From Geobacter sp. (GTDB taxonomy: Bacteria; Desulfobacterota; Desulfuromonadia; Geobacterales; Pseudopelobacteraceae), in assembly GCA_003574895.1 (NCBI GenBank), contig PJFB01000010.1, positions 1-64,000 of the forward strand: DNA of 64,000 nucleotides, written 5' to 3'. Below are positions 35,124 through 43,781 of this stretch, piece by piece. A model generated the notes under the pieces. It saw only the letters and a list, made by a program, of their open reading frames with translations, searched no databases and was not told the DNA's origin. The position numbers and the translations under genes were made by a program. Numbering within the stretch: position 1 is the first letter of the stretch; each line of letters starts with the position of its first letter.

Positions 35124-37838
35124 TTACCAAGAGAACCAATGTTGCACAAAGCCATTCCCCCTTCTGATCATCCAGCGACGGAACTCATCTCCAAGCAAAA
35201 TCGTAGCCGCGAAAGGCAATGCCAGCGACACCTCGAACCAGCCTATCGGCGCTGTTCCGAAAAAAGGCTGCAGGAACGGAATATGCGAAATAGCAGCAAT
35301 CAGTCCCAGCTCCACTGCGATCCCGAGCAAGATGAGTCTGTTGGCAAAGATGCCTGCTGACAAGATGCTTTGCCGCCGGGTGCGGCAGATCAGCACATCC
35401 GCAACCTGGCAGATCACCACCGATGCGAAGAAGGATGTGACCGCCGTTTGATAGAGCAGACCTGAAACCGGCAATTCGGCACCCCATACCCAGCCGCCCC
35501 GGTACAACACAACGAAAAAGGAGAAAAATCCGGCGGCCGCCTGTAACATTCCCATGATGCCGTAACTCATGCCCAGGAGTGGCCAGGTTAGCAGTCTTTC
35601 ATCGCGTCGTCGCGGGGGTTGTTTCATCACGTCTTGCTCTGGCGGTTCACTCCCCAGGCCCAAGGCAGGCAGCATATCGGTGCCTAGGTCGATGGCCAGG
35701 ATCAGCACGATTGTGAGCGCCAACGGTGCGTTAATGACCACGAAGGCGATGAAAGGCAGGATCTCGGGGATATTGCTGGTAAGGACATAGGCGATGAACT
35801 TCTTGATGTTGGAGAAGATGGTGCGCCCTTCTTCAATGGCGTTCACGATGGTGGCGAAGTTGTCGTCCATCAGCACCATGTCCGCGGCCTCTTTCGCCAC
35901 CTCGGTGCCTGATACACCCATTGCAACGCCCATATCCGCATTCTTCAACGCTGGCGCATCGTTGACGCCATCGCCGGTGACGGTGACTATTGCGCCTTTT
36001 TTCTGTAATGCCTTGACGATCTGCAACTTCTGCAACGGCGTGGTGCGGGCGAAAATCAGTTCACGGCTGTCCAGCAAAGTTGACAGATCCTCCTCGCCCA
36101 TCTGCTGCAACCGCTCACCCACAACTACCCGGCCGTCGCCAGTAAACAGTCCAACCTGACGTGCTATGGACTCGGCGGTGGTGTGGTAATCGCCGGTGAT
36201 CATGAAAACCCTGATGCCCGCGTTGCGACACTTATCGATCGCATCGGAAATCTCCGGTCGCGGCGGATCGAGCATGCCCACCAGTCCCAGATACGCGAAG
36301 TCCTCCTCACTGGTCTCCACAGCCTCAGTTGTCTTGCAAGCTAGTGCTAGCACCCTTTCGCCGCGCGCGGCCAGTACTTCGTAATGCTCCAGCGCGTGCC
36401 GACGGGCCTCCGCATCAAATTCCACCAGAACGCCCTGAAGCAGGTAGTGTGTGCATTTTTTGAAGACGATTTCCGGTGCGCCCTTCATATAGGCGATATT
36501 GGTTCGGCCGTTTTCGTCTTTGTGCGTAGTGATCATGCGCTTTGTGGCGGAGTCGAACGGACTTTCGTGCAGGCGCGGAAAACGAACCAGTAGATCGCCG
36601 ATCGGCTGCAGGCTTTGCGCCAGGACCAGCAGTGCGCCCTCGGTCGGGTCGCCCACATAGAGATGGTCAGTCAAACGCGCGTTGTTACACAGCACCATTG
36701 CGGCCCATACCTCGGCAAAGCCTTCCGCCTGCGCCAACCCGTTCTGGTAGGCCGACCATTCACGTTCGCCGAGTACCAGCGTGGAAACTCTCATCTGGTT
36801 CTGGGTGATCGTTCCGGTCTTGTCGGTACAGATCACCGTGGTAGAGCCCAGTGTCTCCACAGCTTCCAGGTTCTTGATCAGCGCGTTCTTCCTGGCCATG
36901 CGTTTGGATGCCAAGGATAACGCAAGGGTCACGGTGGGTAACAGGCCTTCCGGTACATTCGCGACTATGATGCCGATGGCAAAGATCAGGCTGCCGATGA
37001 ACGGGTTGCCAAGGAATATGCTGAGAGCGAAAAACAGCACACCCAATGAGATGGCTATCCCGGAGATGATCCGGGTGAAACGGCGCAGCTCCTTGCGTAT
37101 AGGGGTTTCAACCTTGCCTGCTTCCTTGGTGAGGCGGACGATCCGACCGATCTGCGTGTTCATGCCCGTTCCATAGATCAATGCTCTGCCATTGCCGCTT
37201 TGCACCAGCGTGCCGGAAAACACCATGTTGCGGCTTTCCATCAAGTTGTCATGGGTGCAGGCCAGCTTGCGCAGTTGGGGTTCGCTCTCGCCGGTCAGCG
37301 AAGAGTGATCGACCTTGAGCTGGTTAACTTCGATCAAACGACCATCGGCCGGAACACGGTCGCCCTCTTCCAGCAGGATCACATCACCAGGCACCAGCAG
37401 CTTGGCTTCGATACGCGCTACCTGCCCTTCGCGCAGCACTGAAATCATCTGGGGCAGCATATTGCGGAAGCTCTCCATAATGCGTTCGCTTACATGCTCC
37501 TGAATGTAGGTAAAGAGCGCATTGAGCAGCACCACGGCCAGCAAGGCCACAGCGATGTAAAAGTTGCCCTCGCCTGGTTTCAGGTAGTCAGCGAAAAAAG
37601 CCAGTGCGGAGCCGACAATTAGCAGGAGGGCGAAGAAATTTGTGAACTGGCGGAGGAACTTGATGAATTCCGGTGTCTCTTTGCGTACATGCAGTTCATT
37701 GCTTCCGAATTCAGTTAGGCGTTGCGCCGCATCGGCATTGCTGAGTCCTGCTTTTGTGCAGTTCAGGCGCTGTTCGAGTTCCGATAGGGGGATTTGGTGC
37801 TGATCGGCTATCGCTGCATTATTTTCATGATAGTTCAT
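35124..37838 (-). CDS. P2-type cation ATPase, Na,K-ATPase alpha-like
   Basis: A 904-residue P-type pump. An N-terminal cation ATPase domain (ELEQRLNCTKAGLSNADAAQRL) precedes the actuator TGESEP loop. The helix 4 motif is VANVPEGLLPTV and the phosphorylation site is CTDKTGTITQN. KGAPE in the nucleotide domain and TGDGVNDAPALK in the hinge are present. NVPEGLLPTVT followed by SKRMARKNALIKNLEAVETLG is the signature of the P2C (Na,K/H,K-ATPase alpha) branch rather than of bacterial Ca2+ pumps. No beta subunit is encoded nearby. Ion specificity is undetermined. Confidence 0.9.
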   Translation of the reverse strand: MNYHENNAAIADQHQIPLSELEQRLNCTKAGLSNADAAQRLTEFGSNELHVRKETPEFIKFLRQFTNFFALLLIVGSALAFFADYLKPGEGNFYIAVALLAVVLLNALFTYIQEHVSERIMESFRNMLPQMISVLREGQVARIEAKLLVPGDVILLEEGDRVPADGRLIEVNQLKVDHSSLTGESEPQLRKLACTHDNLMESRNMVFSGTLVQSGNGRALIYGTGMNTQIGRIVRLTKEAGKVETPIRKELRRFTRIISGIAISLGVLFFALSIFLGNPFIGSLIFAIGIIVANVPEGLLPTVTLALSLASKRMARKNALIKNLEAVETLGSTTVICTDKTGTITQNQMRVSTLVLGEREWSAYQNGLAQAEGFAEVWAAMVLCNNARLTDHLYVGDPTEGALLVLAQSLQPIGDLLVRFPRLHESPFDSATKRMITTHKDENGRTNIAYMKGAPEIVFKKCTHYLLQGVLVEFDAEARRHALEHYEVLAARGERVLALACKTTEAVETSEEDFAYLGLVGMLDPPRPEISDAIDKCRNAGIRVFMITGDYHTTAESIARQVGLFTGDGRVVVGERLQQMGEEDLSTLLDSRELIFARTTPLQKLQIVKALQKKGAIVTVTGDGVNDAPALKNADMGVAMGVSGTEVAKEAADMVLMDDNFATIVNAIEEGRTIFSNIKKFIAYVLTSNIPEILPFIAFVVINAPLALTIVLILAIDLGTDMLPALGLGSEPPEQDVMKQPPRRRDERLLTWPLLGMSYGIMGMLQAAAGFFSFFVVLYRGGWVWGAELPVSGLLYQTAVTSFFASVVICQVADVLICRTRRQSILSAGIFANRLILLGIAVELGLIAAISHIPFLQPFFGTAPIGWFEVSLALPFAATILLGDEFRRWMIRRGNGFVQHWFSW

Positions 37839-37908
37839 GAGCTGCTTTCCCGGTACTGATTCAGGGGCCGGCTTGTAGCGCTTTCCAAATCGGAAACCAA
37901 CAGTTTCT

Positions 37909-37927
37909 CATCCGGAGTTTCCGGATG
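37909..37927. repeat. short perfect palindrome upstream of the P-type ATPase gene
   Basis: CATCCGGA-GTT-TCCGGATG has eight-base arms and lies between the ATPase start and the dioxygenase gene's end. Related GGAAAC-rich repeats surround it. It could be an operator or the end of the dioxygenase transcript. Confidence 0.5.
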
Positions 37928-37956
37928 GAAACTAATCAGATGTTTCCATCCCCTGA

Positions 37957-38766
37957 TTACCCAACAAGCAGCGAACGCATGGACATGGATCCCAGGGTCA
38001 CCTTCTCGGCGAAGAACGCGACCTTGTCCTGCTTGTCCTGCAGGGCAAGGACATAAAGGAGCGGCAGAAAGTGTTCGTTTGTGGGTATCGCCAATTGTGC
38101 CGACTCGCCCAACTGCCGGTAATCCATGATGGCTGCGTGGTCCCCGGCCAGGATCAATTGCTGCATCAGCGCGTCGAATTCCAGCGCCCAGTCGTAGGCC
38201 GTATCCTGCCAGGACACCAGGCGCAGGTTGTGGACGATGTTGCCGCTACCGACGATCAAGACCCCCTTGTTGCGCAGGCCTTGCAACTCCTGGCCCAGTT
38301 GGTAGTGAAACGCCGGGGCCTTGGTGCGGTCCAGGCTCAATTGCAGTACCGGGATGTCGGCGGCGGGATACATGCGGCGCAATACCGACCAGGTGCCGTG
38401 ATCCAGCCCCCAGGCGGCATCCGGCCGTACGTCGGCCAGGCCCACGGTCTGCTGGACGAGACGGGCCAGGGTTGGGTCCCCCGGGGCCGGATAATTGACA
38501 TCGAACAGTTCCTGGGGAAAACCGGAGAAGTCATGGATCGTCCGGGGCCGCTCCATGGCGGTTATGTGGGTGCCGACCGTCTCCCAATGGGCGGAGATGC
38601 AGAGAATGGCCGCGGGTCTTGGGATCGCGGCCGCGGTTGCGGCCCACGCCCGGCTGAACTCGTTATCTTCAATCGCATTGGTCGGGCTGCCGTGTCCCAC
38701 GAACAGCACCGGCATTCGGATTTCAGCCGCATCAGTCGATGCGGCGGACGATTTTTCCTGGCTCAT
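37957..38766 (-). CDS. ygiD: DODA-type extradiol dioxygenase (YgiD-like)
   Basis: A 269-residue class III extradiol dioxygenase of the 4,5-DOPA dioxygenase family. Metal-binding His residues appear in FVGHGSPTNAI and ISAHWET, with others in GLDHGTW and SGNIVHNLR. Members open catechol-type rings or act on unknown aromatic substrates. Monocistronic; divergent from the methyltransferase. Confidence 0.9.
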   Translation of the reverse strand: MSQEKSSAASTDAAEIRMPVLFVGHGSPTNAIEDNEFSRAWAATAAAIPRPAAILCISAHWETVGTHITAMERPRTIHDFSGFPQELFDVNYPAPGDPTLARLVQQTVGLADVRPDAAWGLDHGTWSVLRRMYPAADIPVLQLSLDRTKAPAFHYQLGQELQGLRNKGVLIVGSGNIVHNLRLVSWQDTAYDWALEFDALMQQLILAGDHAAIMDYRQLGESAQLAIPTNEHFLPLLYVLALQDKQDKVAFFAEKVTLGSMSMRSLLVG

Positions 38767-38901
38767 TTGTCTGCCCCTGCCTCCGTATAAAGTCTCCGAC
38801 TCAAGGTTTGATCATAGGGGAACAATATATCGTCGATCGTTAAATGTAAAATGGTTGTTATGTCGGGAACATTCTGTGCCCGCCAAGCTTGACGGTATTA
38901 A

Positions 38902-38964
38902 TGTGTTTATGCACATAATCTGTTGACATGGGGGCCGGGCAAGTTTATTTTGTGCATATACACA
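38902..38964 (+). promoter_or_regulatory. sigma-70-type promoter between two TGTG-N6-CACA operators
   Basis: The -35 TTGACA (38923-38928), a 17-base spacer and the -10 TATTTT (38946-38951) form a good promoter. The 14-mer TGTGTTTATGCACA lies at 38902-38915, and its inverted near-copy (13 of 14 identical) at 38951-38964 overlaps the start site. The form resembles sites of Crp/Fnr-family regulators. A dimer bound at the second site should repress; the first is placed 49 bp away and could aid looping or activation. Confidence 0.7.
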
Positions 38965-39055
38965 TAATTTGCTTTGCCACATTATGGCAGCAGGGCAGTT
39001 TAGCGGCAGTTCCTCTTGCTCTCGTTATTCCTCGATCACCACGGAAAGGGTTTGT

Positions 39056-39694
39056 ATGACGCAACTAAGAACGGGGCGGCGCAAGTATTACGATATTTTT
39101 TCCCATTTCTACGACGCATTTATCCGGCTGCATTCCCGCCAGGATGAAGACGATACCAGGGATTTGCTGGTCGCTGCGGCCCATTTGGGCGGAAAACCCG
39201 TGCCCAGGATTCTGGATGTTTGCTGTGGGACCGGGGCGGTAATTTTAAACTTCAAGGGGCATTATCCCAAATCCCTGGCGATCGGTTATGATTTTTCCAG
39301 CGGGATGTTGCGCAAAGCGCAGGAGAAAGACGTCAGTGGCAAGGTGGTTTTCGTCGAAGGGGATGCGGCTGAGCTCCCCTTTGAAGACAACAGTTTCGAT
39401 GTGGTGACCTGTTCCCACGCCCTTTACGAATTGAAGGGAGAAACAAGGCAAAAGGCCTTGCTGGAGATGAAGCGGGTAGTGCGGCCCGATGGCTATGTGC
39501 TGCTCATGGAACACGAAATTCCCCGGCATCCGGTCGTGAAACTCCTCTTTTATGTGAGGATGCTTTCCATGGGCTTAAAAGACGCCCGCGAATTTGTCAA
39601 AGGCGGCCTGACCCCGTTGGAAGCGGTTTTTTCGCGAGTCACGTTAAGCCATTCACGTACCGGCAAAAGCAAACTCATGAGTTGCCAGAAGTGA
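39056..39694 (+). CDS. class I SAM-dependent methyltransferase (UbiE-like)
   Basis: A 212-residue protein starting at ATG 39056 after GGAAAGG. The SAM loop is ILDVCCGTGAVILNF, with post-I GYDFSSGMLRKAQ, motif II FDVVTCSHALYEL and motif III RVVRPDGYVLLMEHEIP. The substrate is unknown; similar enzymes methylate quinones, small thiols or metalloids. It directly precedes the sigma-54 activator gene (69 bases) and lies behind the operator-flanked promoter. Confidence 0.87.
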   Translation: MTQLRTGRRKYYDIFSHFYDAFIRLHSRQDEDDTRDLLVAAAHLGGKPVPRILDVCCGTGAVILNFKGHYPKSLAIGYDFSSGMLRKAQEKDVSGKVVFVEGDAAELPFEDNSFDVVTCSHALYELKGETRQKALLEMKRVVRPDGYVLLMEHEIPRHPVVKLLFYVRMLSMGLKDAREFVKGGLTPLEAVFSRVTLSHSRTGKSKLMSCQK

Positions 39695-39763
39695 GCCCAA
39701 ACCTTGTCCCATATTACACAATGGCTGCTTGCTGCATTGCCATTGCCCGGCTAAGGGTGTCCC

Positions 39764-41146
39764 ATGAATGCTGAAAACAATGATGGCGGATTTTTCGCGC
39801 CAACCAAGGCCATTCTGGAAAGCATCTCCGACGGCGTTTTCACGGTTGACCTGAATTGGCGCATCACATCGTTTAACCGTGCGGCGGAAGAGATCACCGG
39901 CATACCGCGGAATGTAGCCTCGGGACGGCTCTGCTCGGAGGTGTTCAAATCCAGTATGTGCGAAGCGGATTGCGCCTTGAAGCGGACACTGAAAAACAGG
40001 AAGCCGGTCATCAACAAGTCCGGATATATAATCGATGCCGAAGGAAGCCGAATTCCGGTCAGCGTATCCACTGCCGTGCTGCGTGACGAAAACGGGAAAG
40101 TCATCGGCGGCGCCGAGACGTTCCGTGACCTGAGCGAGATTGCGGCATTGCGGAAGGAGCTGGATGGGCGTTTCGGTTTGGGTGACCTCATAAGCCACAG
40201 CCGGGCCATGCAGCCGATTTTTGATACGGCGGCTTCTTTGGCGGCCAGCTCCATCACGGTACTCATTCATGGCGAAACAGGGACCGGCAAGGAACTCCTG
40301 GCCAGGGCGATTCACGGCATAGGCGAACGGGCGCAAAAACCTTTTGTGGCGGTTAATTGCGGTGCGCTGCCCGATACATTGCTGGAGTCCGAGTTATTCG
40401 GCTACAAAAAGGGAGCCTTTACCGGCGCGGTCCGGGACAAGCAAGGCCGATTCGCGCTGGCAGGCGACGGGACCCTGTTTTTGGATGAAATCGGCGAAAT
40501 CAGCCCGGCTCTGCAGGTTCGGCTGCTGCGCGTACTCCAGGAGCGCACCTATGAACCGCTGGGCGCCACGAAACCGGAAACCGCCAACGCCCGAATCATT
40601 GTAGCAACCAACCGCGACCTGGCCGCCATGGTAAAAAACGGTGAATTTCGCCAGGATCTTTATTACCGGATAAACGTTATCTCACTGGAATTACCGCCTC
40701 TGCGAAAACGCATGGAAGATATTCCTCTCCTGGTGGAGCACTTTGTGGAGCGATTCAACCGGCTGCAGAACAAAAACGTGACCGGATTCACGCCCGGGGC
40801 TTATTCGATGCTGATGGCGCACAAATGGCCGGGTAACGTGCGCGAGCTTGAGAATGTCGTAGAAAGGGCCTTTGTACTTTGTACGGCAAAATGGATCAGC
40901 CCGGAACACCTCCCCGTGGAACTGACCGGATACAGGCCCTTGTCCGTAGAATCGGTTAATATGGAGTCCACAAGAAGGGTCGCCGAAGAGCAATCCATTC
41001 TTGGCGCCCTGAAGCGGAACAACTTCAACCGCGTTGCAGCGGCACGGGAGTTGGGTATTCACAAAACCACGCTTTATCGCAAATTAAAGGAGTTGGACCT
41101 TCCCCTTCCCGCCCATGACGGCCGTTCAGCACACCATGGGCAATAG
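39764..41146 (+). CDS. sigma-54 activator with a PAS domain carrying a cysteine cluster
   Basis: A 460-residue enhancer-binding protein. The PAS domain (about 12-130) contains Cys57, Cys66 and Cys70 (C-x8-C-x3-C), a possible redox or metal sensor. The AAA+ domain (about 145-380) has Walker A GETGTGKE, the sigma-54 contact loop GAFTGA and Walker B GTLFLDEIGE. A Fis-type helix-turn-helix ends the protein (NRVAAARELGIHKTTLYRKL). Two palindromes and a sigma-54 promoter just downstream make the next operon its obvious target. Confidence 0.94.
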   Translation: MNAENNDGGFFAPTKAILESISDGVFTVDLNWRITSFNRAAEEITGIPRNVASGRLCSEVFKSSMCEADCALKRTLKNRKPVINKSGYIIDAEGSRIPVSVSTAVLRDENGKVIGGAETFRDLSEIAALRKELDGRFGLGDLISHSRAMQPIFDTAASLAASSITVLIHGETGTGKELLARAIHGIGERAQKPFVAVNCGALPDTLLESELFGYKKGAFTGAVRDKQGRFALAGDGTLFLDEIGEISPALQVRLLRVLQERTYEPLGATKPETANARIIVATNRDLAAMVKNGEFRQDLYYRINVISLELPPLRKRMEDIPLLVEHFVERFNRLQNKNVTGFTPGAYSMLMAHKWPGNVRELENVVERAFVLCTAKWISPEHLPVELTGYRPLSVESVNMESTRRVAEEQSILGALKRNNFNRVAAARELGIHKTTLYRKLKELDLPLPAHDGRSAHHGQ

Positions 41147-41195
41147 GTGCAATTTTGCACCTGTTTGATCCTGGTAGGGTTGCAGTAATGCAACC
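41145..41195 (+). promoter_or_regulatory. paired upstream activator sites (palindromes)
   Basis: AGGTGCAA-TT-TTGCACCT (41145-41162) and GGTTGCA-GTAA-TGCAACC (41178-41195) are perfect palindromes whose centres are 33 bp apart, three helical turns. They sit about 90-150 bp before the -24/-12 element, the classic spot for enhancer-binding protein sites. The first overlaps the activator's stop codon. Confidence 0.72.
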
Positions 41196-41280
41196 ATTTC
41201 CAATTGCCACCACCCCCAATACCTGATTTTTATTGAGTGACTTCCGCATGTTACGTAGTGCGCTGGCAGGTTTTCCGTTC

Positions 41281-41296
41281 TGGCTCGTCTATTGCT
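41281..41296 (+). promoter_or_regulatory. sigma-54 promoter of the NifX-like operon
   Basis: TGGCTC-GTCTA-TTGCT matches TGGCAC-N5-TTGCW with one change in the -24 half. Transcription should begin near 41308, about 20 bases before the NifX-like start codon. Confidence 0.72.
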
Positions 41297-41328
41297 ATGC
41301 ATAGATGGACAATGGATGGAACAACCCC

Positions 41329-41727
41329 ATGAAAACAGTGCTCACAATATGGAATGCCCGGATAGCCCCGGTCTTTGACGTGGCTGGCCAGGCGCTGATT
41401 GTTGTTTCGGAGAACGGCGCGGCCCTTTTCGAGGAAAGTTTGGAGCTGAATGGCGTTTCGGCCATGGCAAAGATCGCCAGGCTCGCCGAAGTGCAAGCGG
41501 ACGTGCTTATCTGCGGCGCCATATCCCGGCAGGCCCTAAGCGCGGCCAACGCCAGCGGCATCGAAGTACATTCATTCATATCAGGCGATATCCGCGAGGT
41601 TCTTCAAGCCTGGCTCGAAGGCCGCCTTGGAGAAATCGCCTTTGCCATGCCGGGCTGCGGCCCGAAACAGGGGGGATGCAGACGCCGGGGCCGGGGCAGG
41701 GGGAAAACGGAAAAAGCGGTTTCCTGA
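41329..41727 (+). CDS. NifX/NifB-type dinitrogenase iron-molybdenum cofactor family protein
   Basis: A 132-residue protein of the family that carries Fe-Mo or related clusters (NifX, NafY, NifB C-terminus). The ATG at 41329 is chosen over an upstream ATG at 41305 because the family begins KTVLTIWNARIAPVFDVAGQALIV. The conserved DVLICGAISRQA is present. The C-terminus is Cys/Arg-rich (MPGCGPKQGGCRRRGRGRG), a probable metal-binding tail. Such stand-alone homologues are common in anaerobes outside nif loci; their cofactor is unknown. Confidence 0.86.
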   Translation: MKTVLTIWNARIAPVFDVAGQALIVVSENGAALFEESLELNGVSAMAKIARLAEVQADVLICGAISRQALSAANASGIEVHSFISGDIREVLQAWLEGRLGEIAFAMPGCGPKQGGCRRRGRGRGKTEKAVS

Positions 41728-41769
41728 AGTTTCAACTAATTGCAAACCAAGTGATCAAAGGAGGTCAAA

Positions 41770-42060
41770 ATGCCACGAGGAGATAGAACCGGACCCGGAG
41801 GGGTCGGGACAATGACAGGAAGAGGCGCGGGGTTTTGCGCTGGCAACCAGGCGGCCGGAACTTACAATGGGGCTCAAGGCAAGATGAATGGCGGATGCAG
41901 GCGCGGATGGCGCAACCGTTTAGCGGATCGGCTGCAATGGGGCAATGGAGGCGGTACGGCGTCAAGACCCGGTGTCGGGAACAGCAGCCCCGTTGAACAG
42001 GTAGATGCCTTGCAGAGGCAGCTTGATGAAGTAAAAAGGCGTCTGGATGCACTCGGATAA
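41770..42060 (+). CDS. Gly/Arg-rich DUF5320-like protein
   Basis: A 96-residue protein starting MPRGDRTGPGG, then a Gly-rich low-complexity segment with isolated Cys (GFCAGN, GGCRRGW), ending in a coiled coil (VDALQRQLDEVKRRLDAL). This design matches DUF5320-type proteins encoded beside NifX-like genes in anaerobes. The coiled coil suggests oligomerisation. AAAGGAGG precedes the start. Function unknown. Confidence 0.76.
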   Translation: MPRGDRTGPGGVGTMTGRGAGFCAGNQAAGTYNGAQGKMNGGCRRGWRNRLADRLQWGNGGGTASRPGVGNSSPVEQVDALQRQLDEVKRRLDALG

Positions 42061-42147
42061 CAGGATGTAACCGGCAACTCCATAGGGGGCCATGTCGGGT
42101 GAGCCGGGCATGGCCCCTTGAATATCAATTCCACAGGAAACCATTAA

Positions 42148-42486
42148 ATGAAAAACCTTGCTTCAGAATTATATCGAAAGAGCCGTGGCAACTGCGCCCA
42201 AGCAGTTGCCATGGCATGGCACAGCAAAACTTCCCAGGGTGCGGATTTGAGCCAGGAGTTGGCACATTGTGGGCACGGCCAGGCCCCGACAGGGCTTTGC
42301 GGCGCTCTTTACGCTCTGCACCGCATAGTGGGCCCCGAAAAAGCGGAACACTTCACCGGCTGTTTTGCCGAAGCTTCCGGTGGCCATACGACTTGCAAAG
42401 GCATACGGGCCGCCAAAACGATGTCCTGCATCAAATGCGTGGAGGTGGCCGCGTCATTGCTCCACAAACACACCCAAAAGAGCTGA
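42148..42486 (+). CDS. C-GCAxxG-C-C family redox-type protein
   Basis: A 112-residue protein with the family's cysteine layout: GNCAQAV near the N-terminus, TGLCGALYAL, GCFAEASGG and finally TCKGIRA and CIKCVEVAA. The usual GCAGG-like centre is altered. The family is thought to bind a metal or cluster, often beside redox proteins, and has no defined biochemical role. It lies in the sigma-54 operon. Confidence 0.8.
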   Translation: MKNLASELYRKSRGNCAQAVAMAWHSKTSQGADLSQELAHCGHGQAPTGLCGALYALHRIVGPEKAEHFTGCFAEASGGHTTCKGIRAAKTMSCIKCVEVAASLLHKHTQKS

Positions 42487-42556
42487 AAAGGCGGCCAGGA
42501 TGGCATAGCGGCCACTCAGTATTACTCTCGGAATAAGAGAAAGGATGGGTACTATT

Positions 42557-42730
42557 ATGACGAAATTTTGCGCAATGATTATTATGATTTACAGTGTTGG
42601 CCTGCTGACATTCGTTGCCTATGGTTCAGTTGACGAGCCGAGGTTTCTGTTTATTGCGATTATCCCGGCGTTGATGATTGTCTCTGCCTGTAGATGGATG
42701 CGCGGAAAACGCTCTTTTCTGGATAGCTGA
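42557..42730 (+). CDS. small two-helix membrane protein
   Basis: A 57-residue protein if it starts at ATG 42557 (GGATGGG upstream); ATG 42545 is in frame and also possible. It has two hydrophobic segments, CAMIIMIYSVGLLTFVAYG and LFIAIIPALMIVSACRW, and a basic C-terminus. Not recognised. It fits within the operon spacing. Confidence 0.6.
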   Translation: MTKFCAMIIMIYSVGLLTFVAYGSVDEPRFLFIAIIPALMIVSACRWMRGKRSFLDS

Positions 42731-42751
42731 ATTCTACGGGGACCAACACCG

Positions 42752-43195
42752 ATGACCACTGAAAAAACCAGCTGCGAACCGAAGAAAATGCATACGCAAT
42801 GCATCATGTGCGGAGACGGCAATCCGATGTCGCTCCGGCTGATCTTTGAACAAGGTGCAAGCGGCGAGGTCTGCGCGTCATTCCAGGGGAACTCATTGTT
42901 GCAGGGGTACGACGGCATATTGCATGGCGGTGTCATCAGCGCCCTTCTGGATTCGGCAATGACAAATTGCTTATTTTACCGTAATATAGAAGCCGTGACC
43001 GGAGAGCTCTTTGTCCGGTTTGTTGCGCCCGTGCCTTACGGAACCCGGGTAACCCTGCGGGCCTGGCTCGTGAACGAGACACCTCCACTCTACCAGTTGA
43101 AGGCGGAACTGGCCCATGGCGGAACAATCATGGCCTGTGCGGAGGCAAAATTCATGCAAAGGGTTGGCAACAAAGAGACAACCGTGTATGTTTGA
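42752..43195 (+). CDS. PaaI-type hotdog thioesterase
   Basis: A 147-residue hotdog-fold protein. The catalytic region is GILHGGVISALLDSAMTNC, typical of PaaI thioesterases. An N-terminal segment with CIMCGDGN adds a CxxC pair seen in some members. It probably hydrolyses an acyl-CoA; the substrate is unknown. It starts 21 bases after the small membrane protein gene. Confidence 0.86.
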   Translation: MTTEKTSCEPKKMHTQCIMCGDGNPMSLRLIFEQGASGEVCASFQGNSLLQGYDGILHGGVISALLDSAMTNCLFYRNIEAVTGELFVRFVAPVPYGTRVTLRAWLVNETPPLYQLKAELAHGGTIMACAEAKFMQRVGNKETTVYV

Positions 43196-43304
43196 TTCAT
43201 ATCGTTACATTTATATGATCTGATGTATCCAATTGTAATATCGAATGATATAATTCCTGAAAAATACCAGGGCCACAGTGCCCGTCAGATGGGAGATCAT
43301 TTTA

Positions 43305-43667
43305 GTGTCAGAAAACTCGGAAAGTGTGTGCAAGCCAGATGGTGAGCTGGAATCCCTGCTTGAGGGCATCCGCCAGCGCTATTATCAACTGACCGACGAC
43401 AGGTGCCAGCGGCGCATCTTCATCAACCGGTTGCGGACATTGACGCATTTCGACATGGAACCCATGGATTACGAGGAGCCGGAAGAGGCTGAACTGCCCA
43501 AAGAGTTGGAGATCGGCTTTGCGGTCTGCCACCCGGAGTGCGGCAACCAGGCTTTCGTCGTTATCGAGGGAGGCCCGCAGGGTTGCGATTGCTGCGGCGG
43601 CACCATGTTGCCCATAAAGTCCGGCAGTTATCGCCTGAAACGAAAATCGGCCTGCGATCTCCTGTAA
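43305..43667 (+). CDS. conserved hypothetical protein with CxxC-type cysteines
   Basis: A 120-residue protein; GTG 43305 has GGGAG at nine bases and is preferred over 43278. The N-terminal half is helical and charged (LLEGIRQRYYQLTDD), the middle is very acidic (MDYEEPEEAELPKELE). The C-terminus carries CHPECG and CDCCGG, a likely zinc or cluster site. Not recognised. An AT-rich spacer of 109 bases separates it from the thioesterase, so it may have its own promoter. Confidence 0.65.
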   Translation: MSENSESVCKPDGELESLLEGIRQRYYQLTDDRCQRRIFINRLRTLTHFDMEPMDYEEPEEAELPKELEIGFAVCHPECGNQAFVVIEGGPQGCDCCGGTMLPIKSGSYRLKRKSACDLL

Positions 43668-43728
43668 GGGGTGTCAACAGGCTGAAAGTCACTCGGGGAG
43701 CGGTCAGCCGCAAGCCGGGCAAATAAAA

Positions 43729-43760
43729 AAGGGCGCGCCTTCGGATGATGGCGCGCCCTT
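43729..43760. terminator. bidirectional terminator
   Basis: AAGGGCGCGCC and GGCGCGCCCTT pair perfectly around a ten-base loop. An A-run precedes and TTGATGTTTT follows, so it can serve the two converging genes. Confidence 0.82.
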
Positions 43761-43781
43761 GATGTTTTCGGGTTTCTGCGG

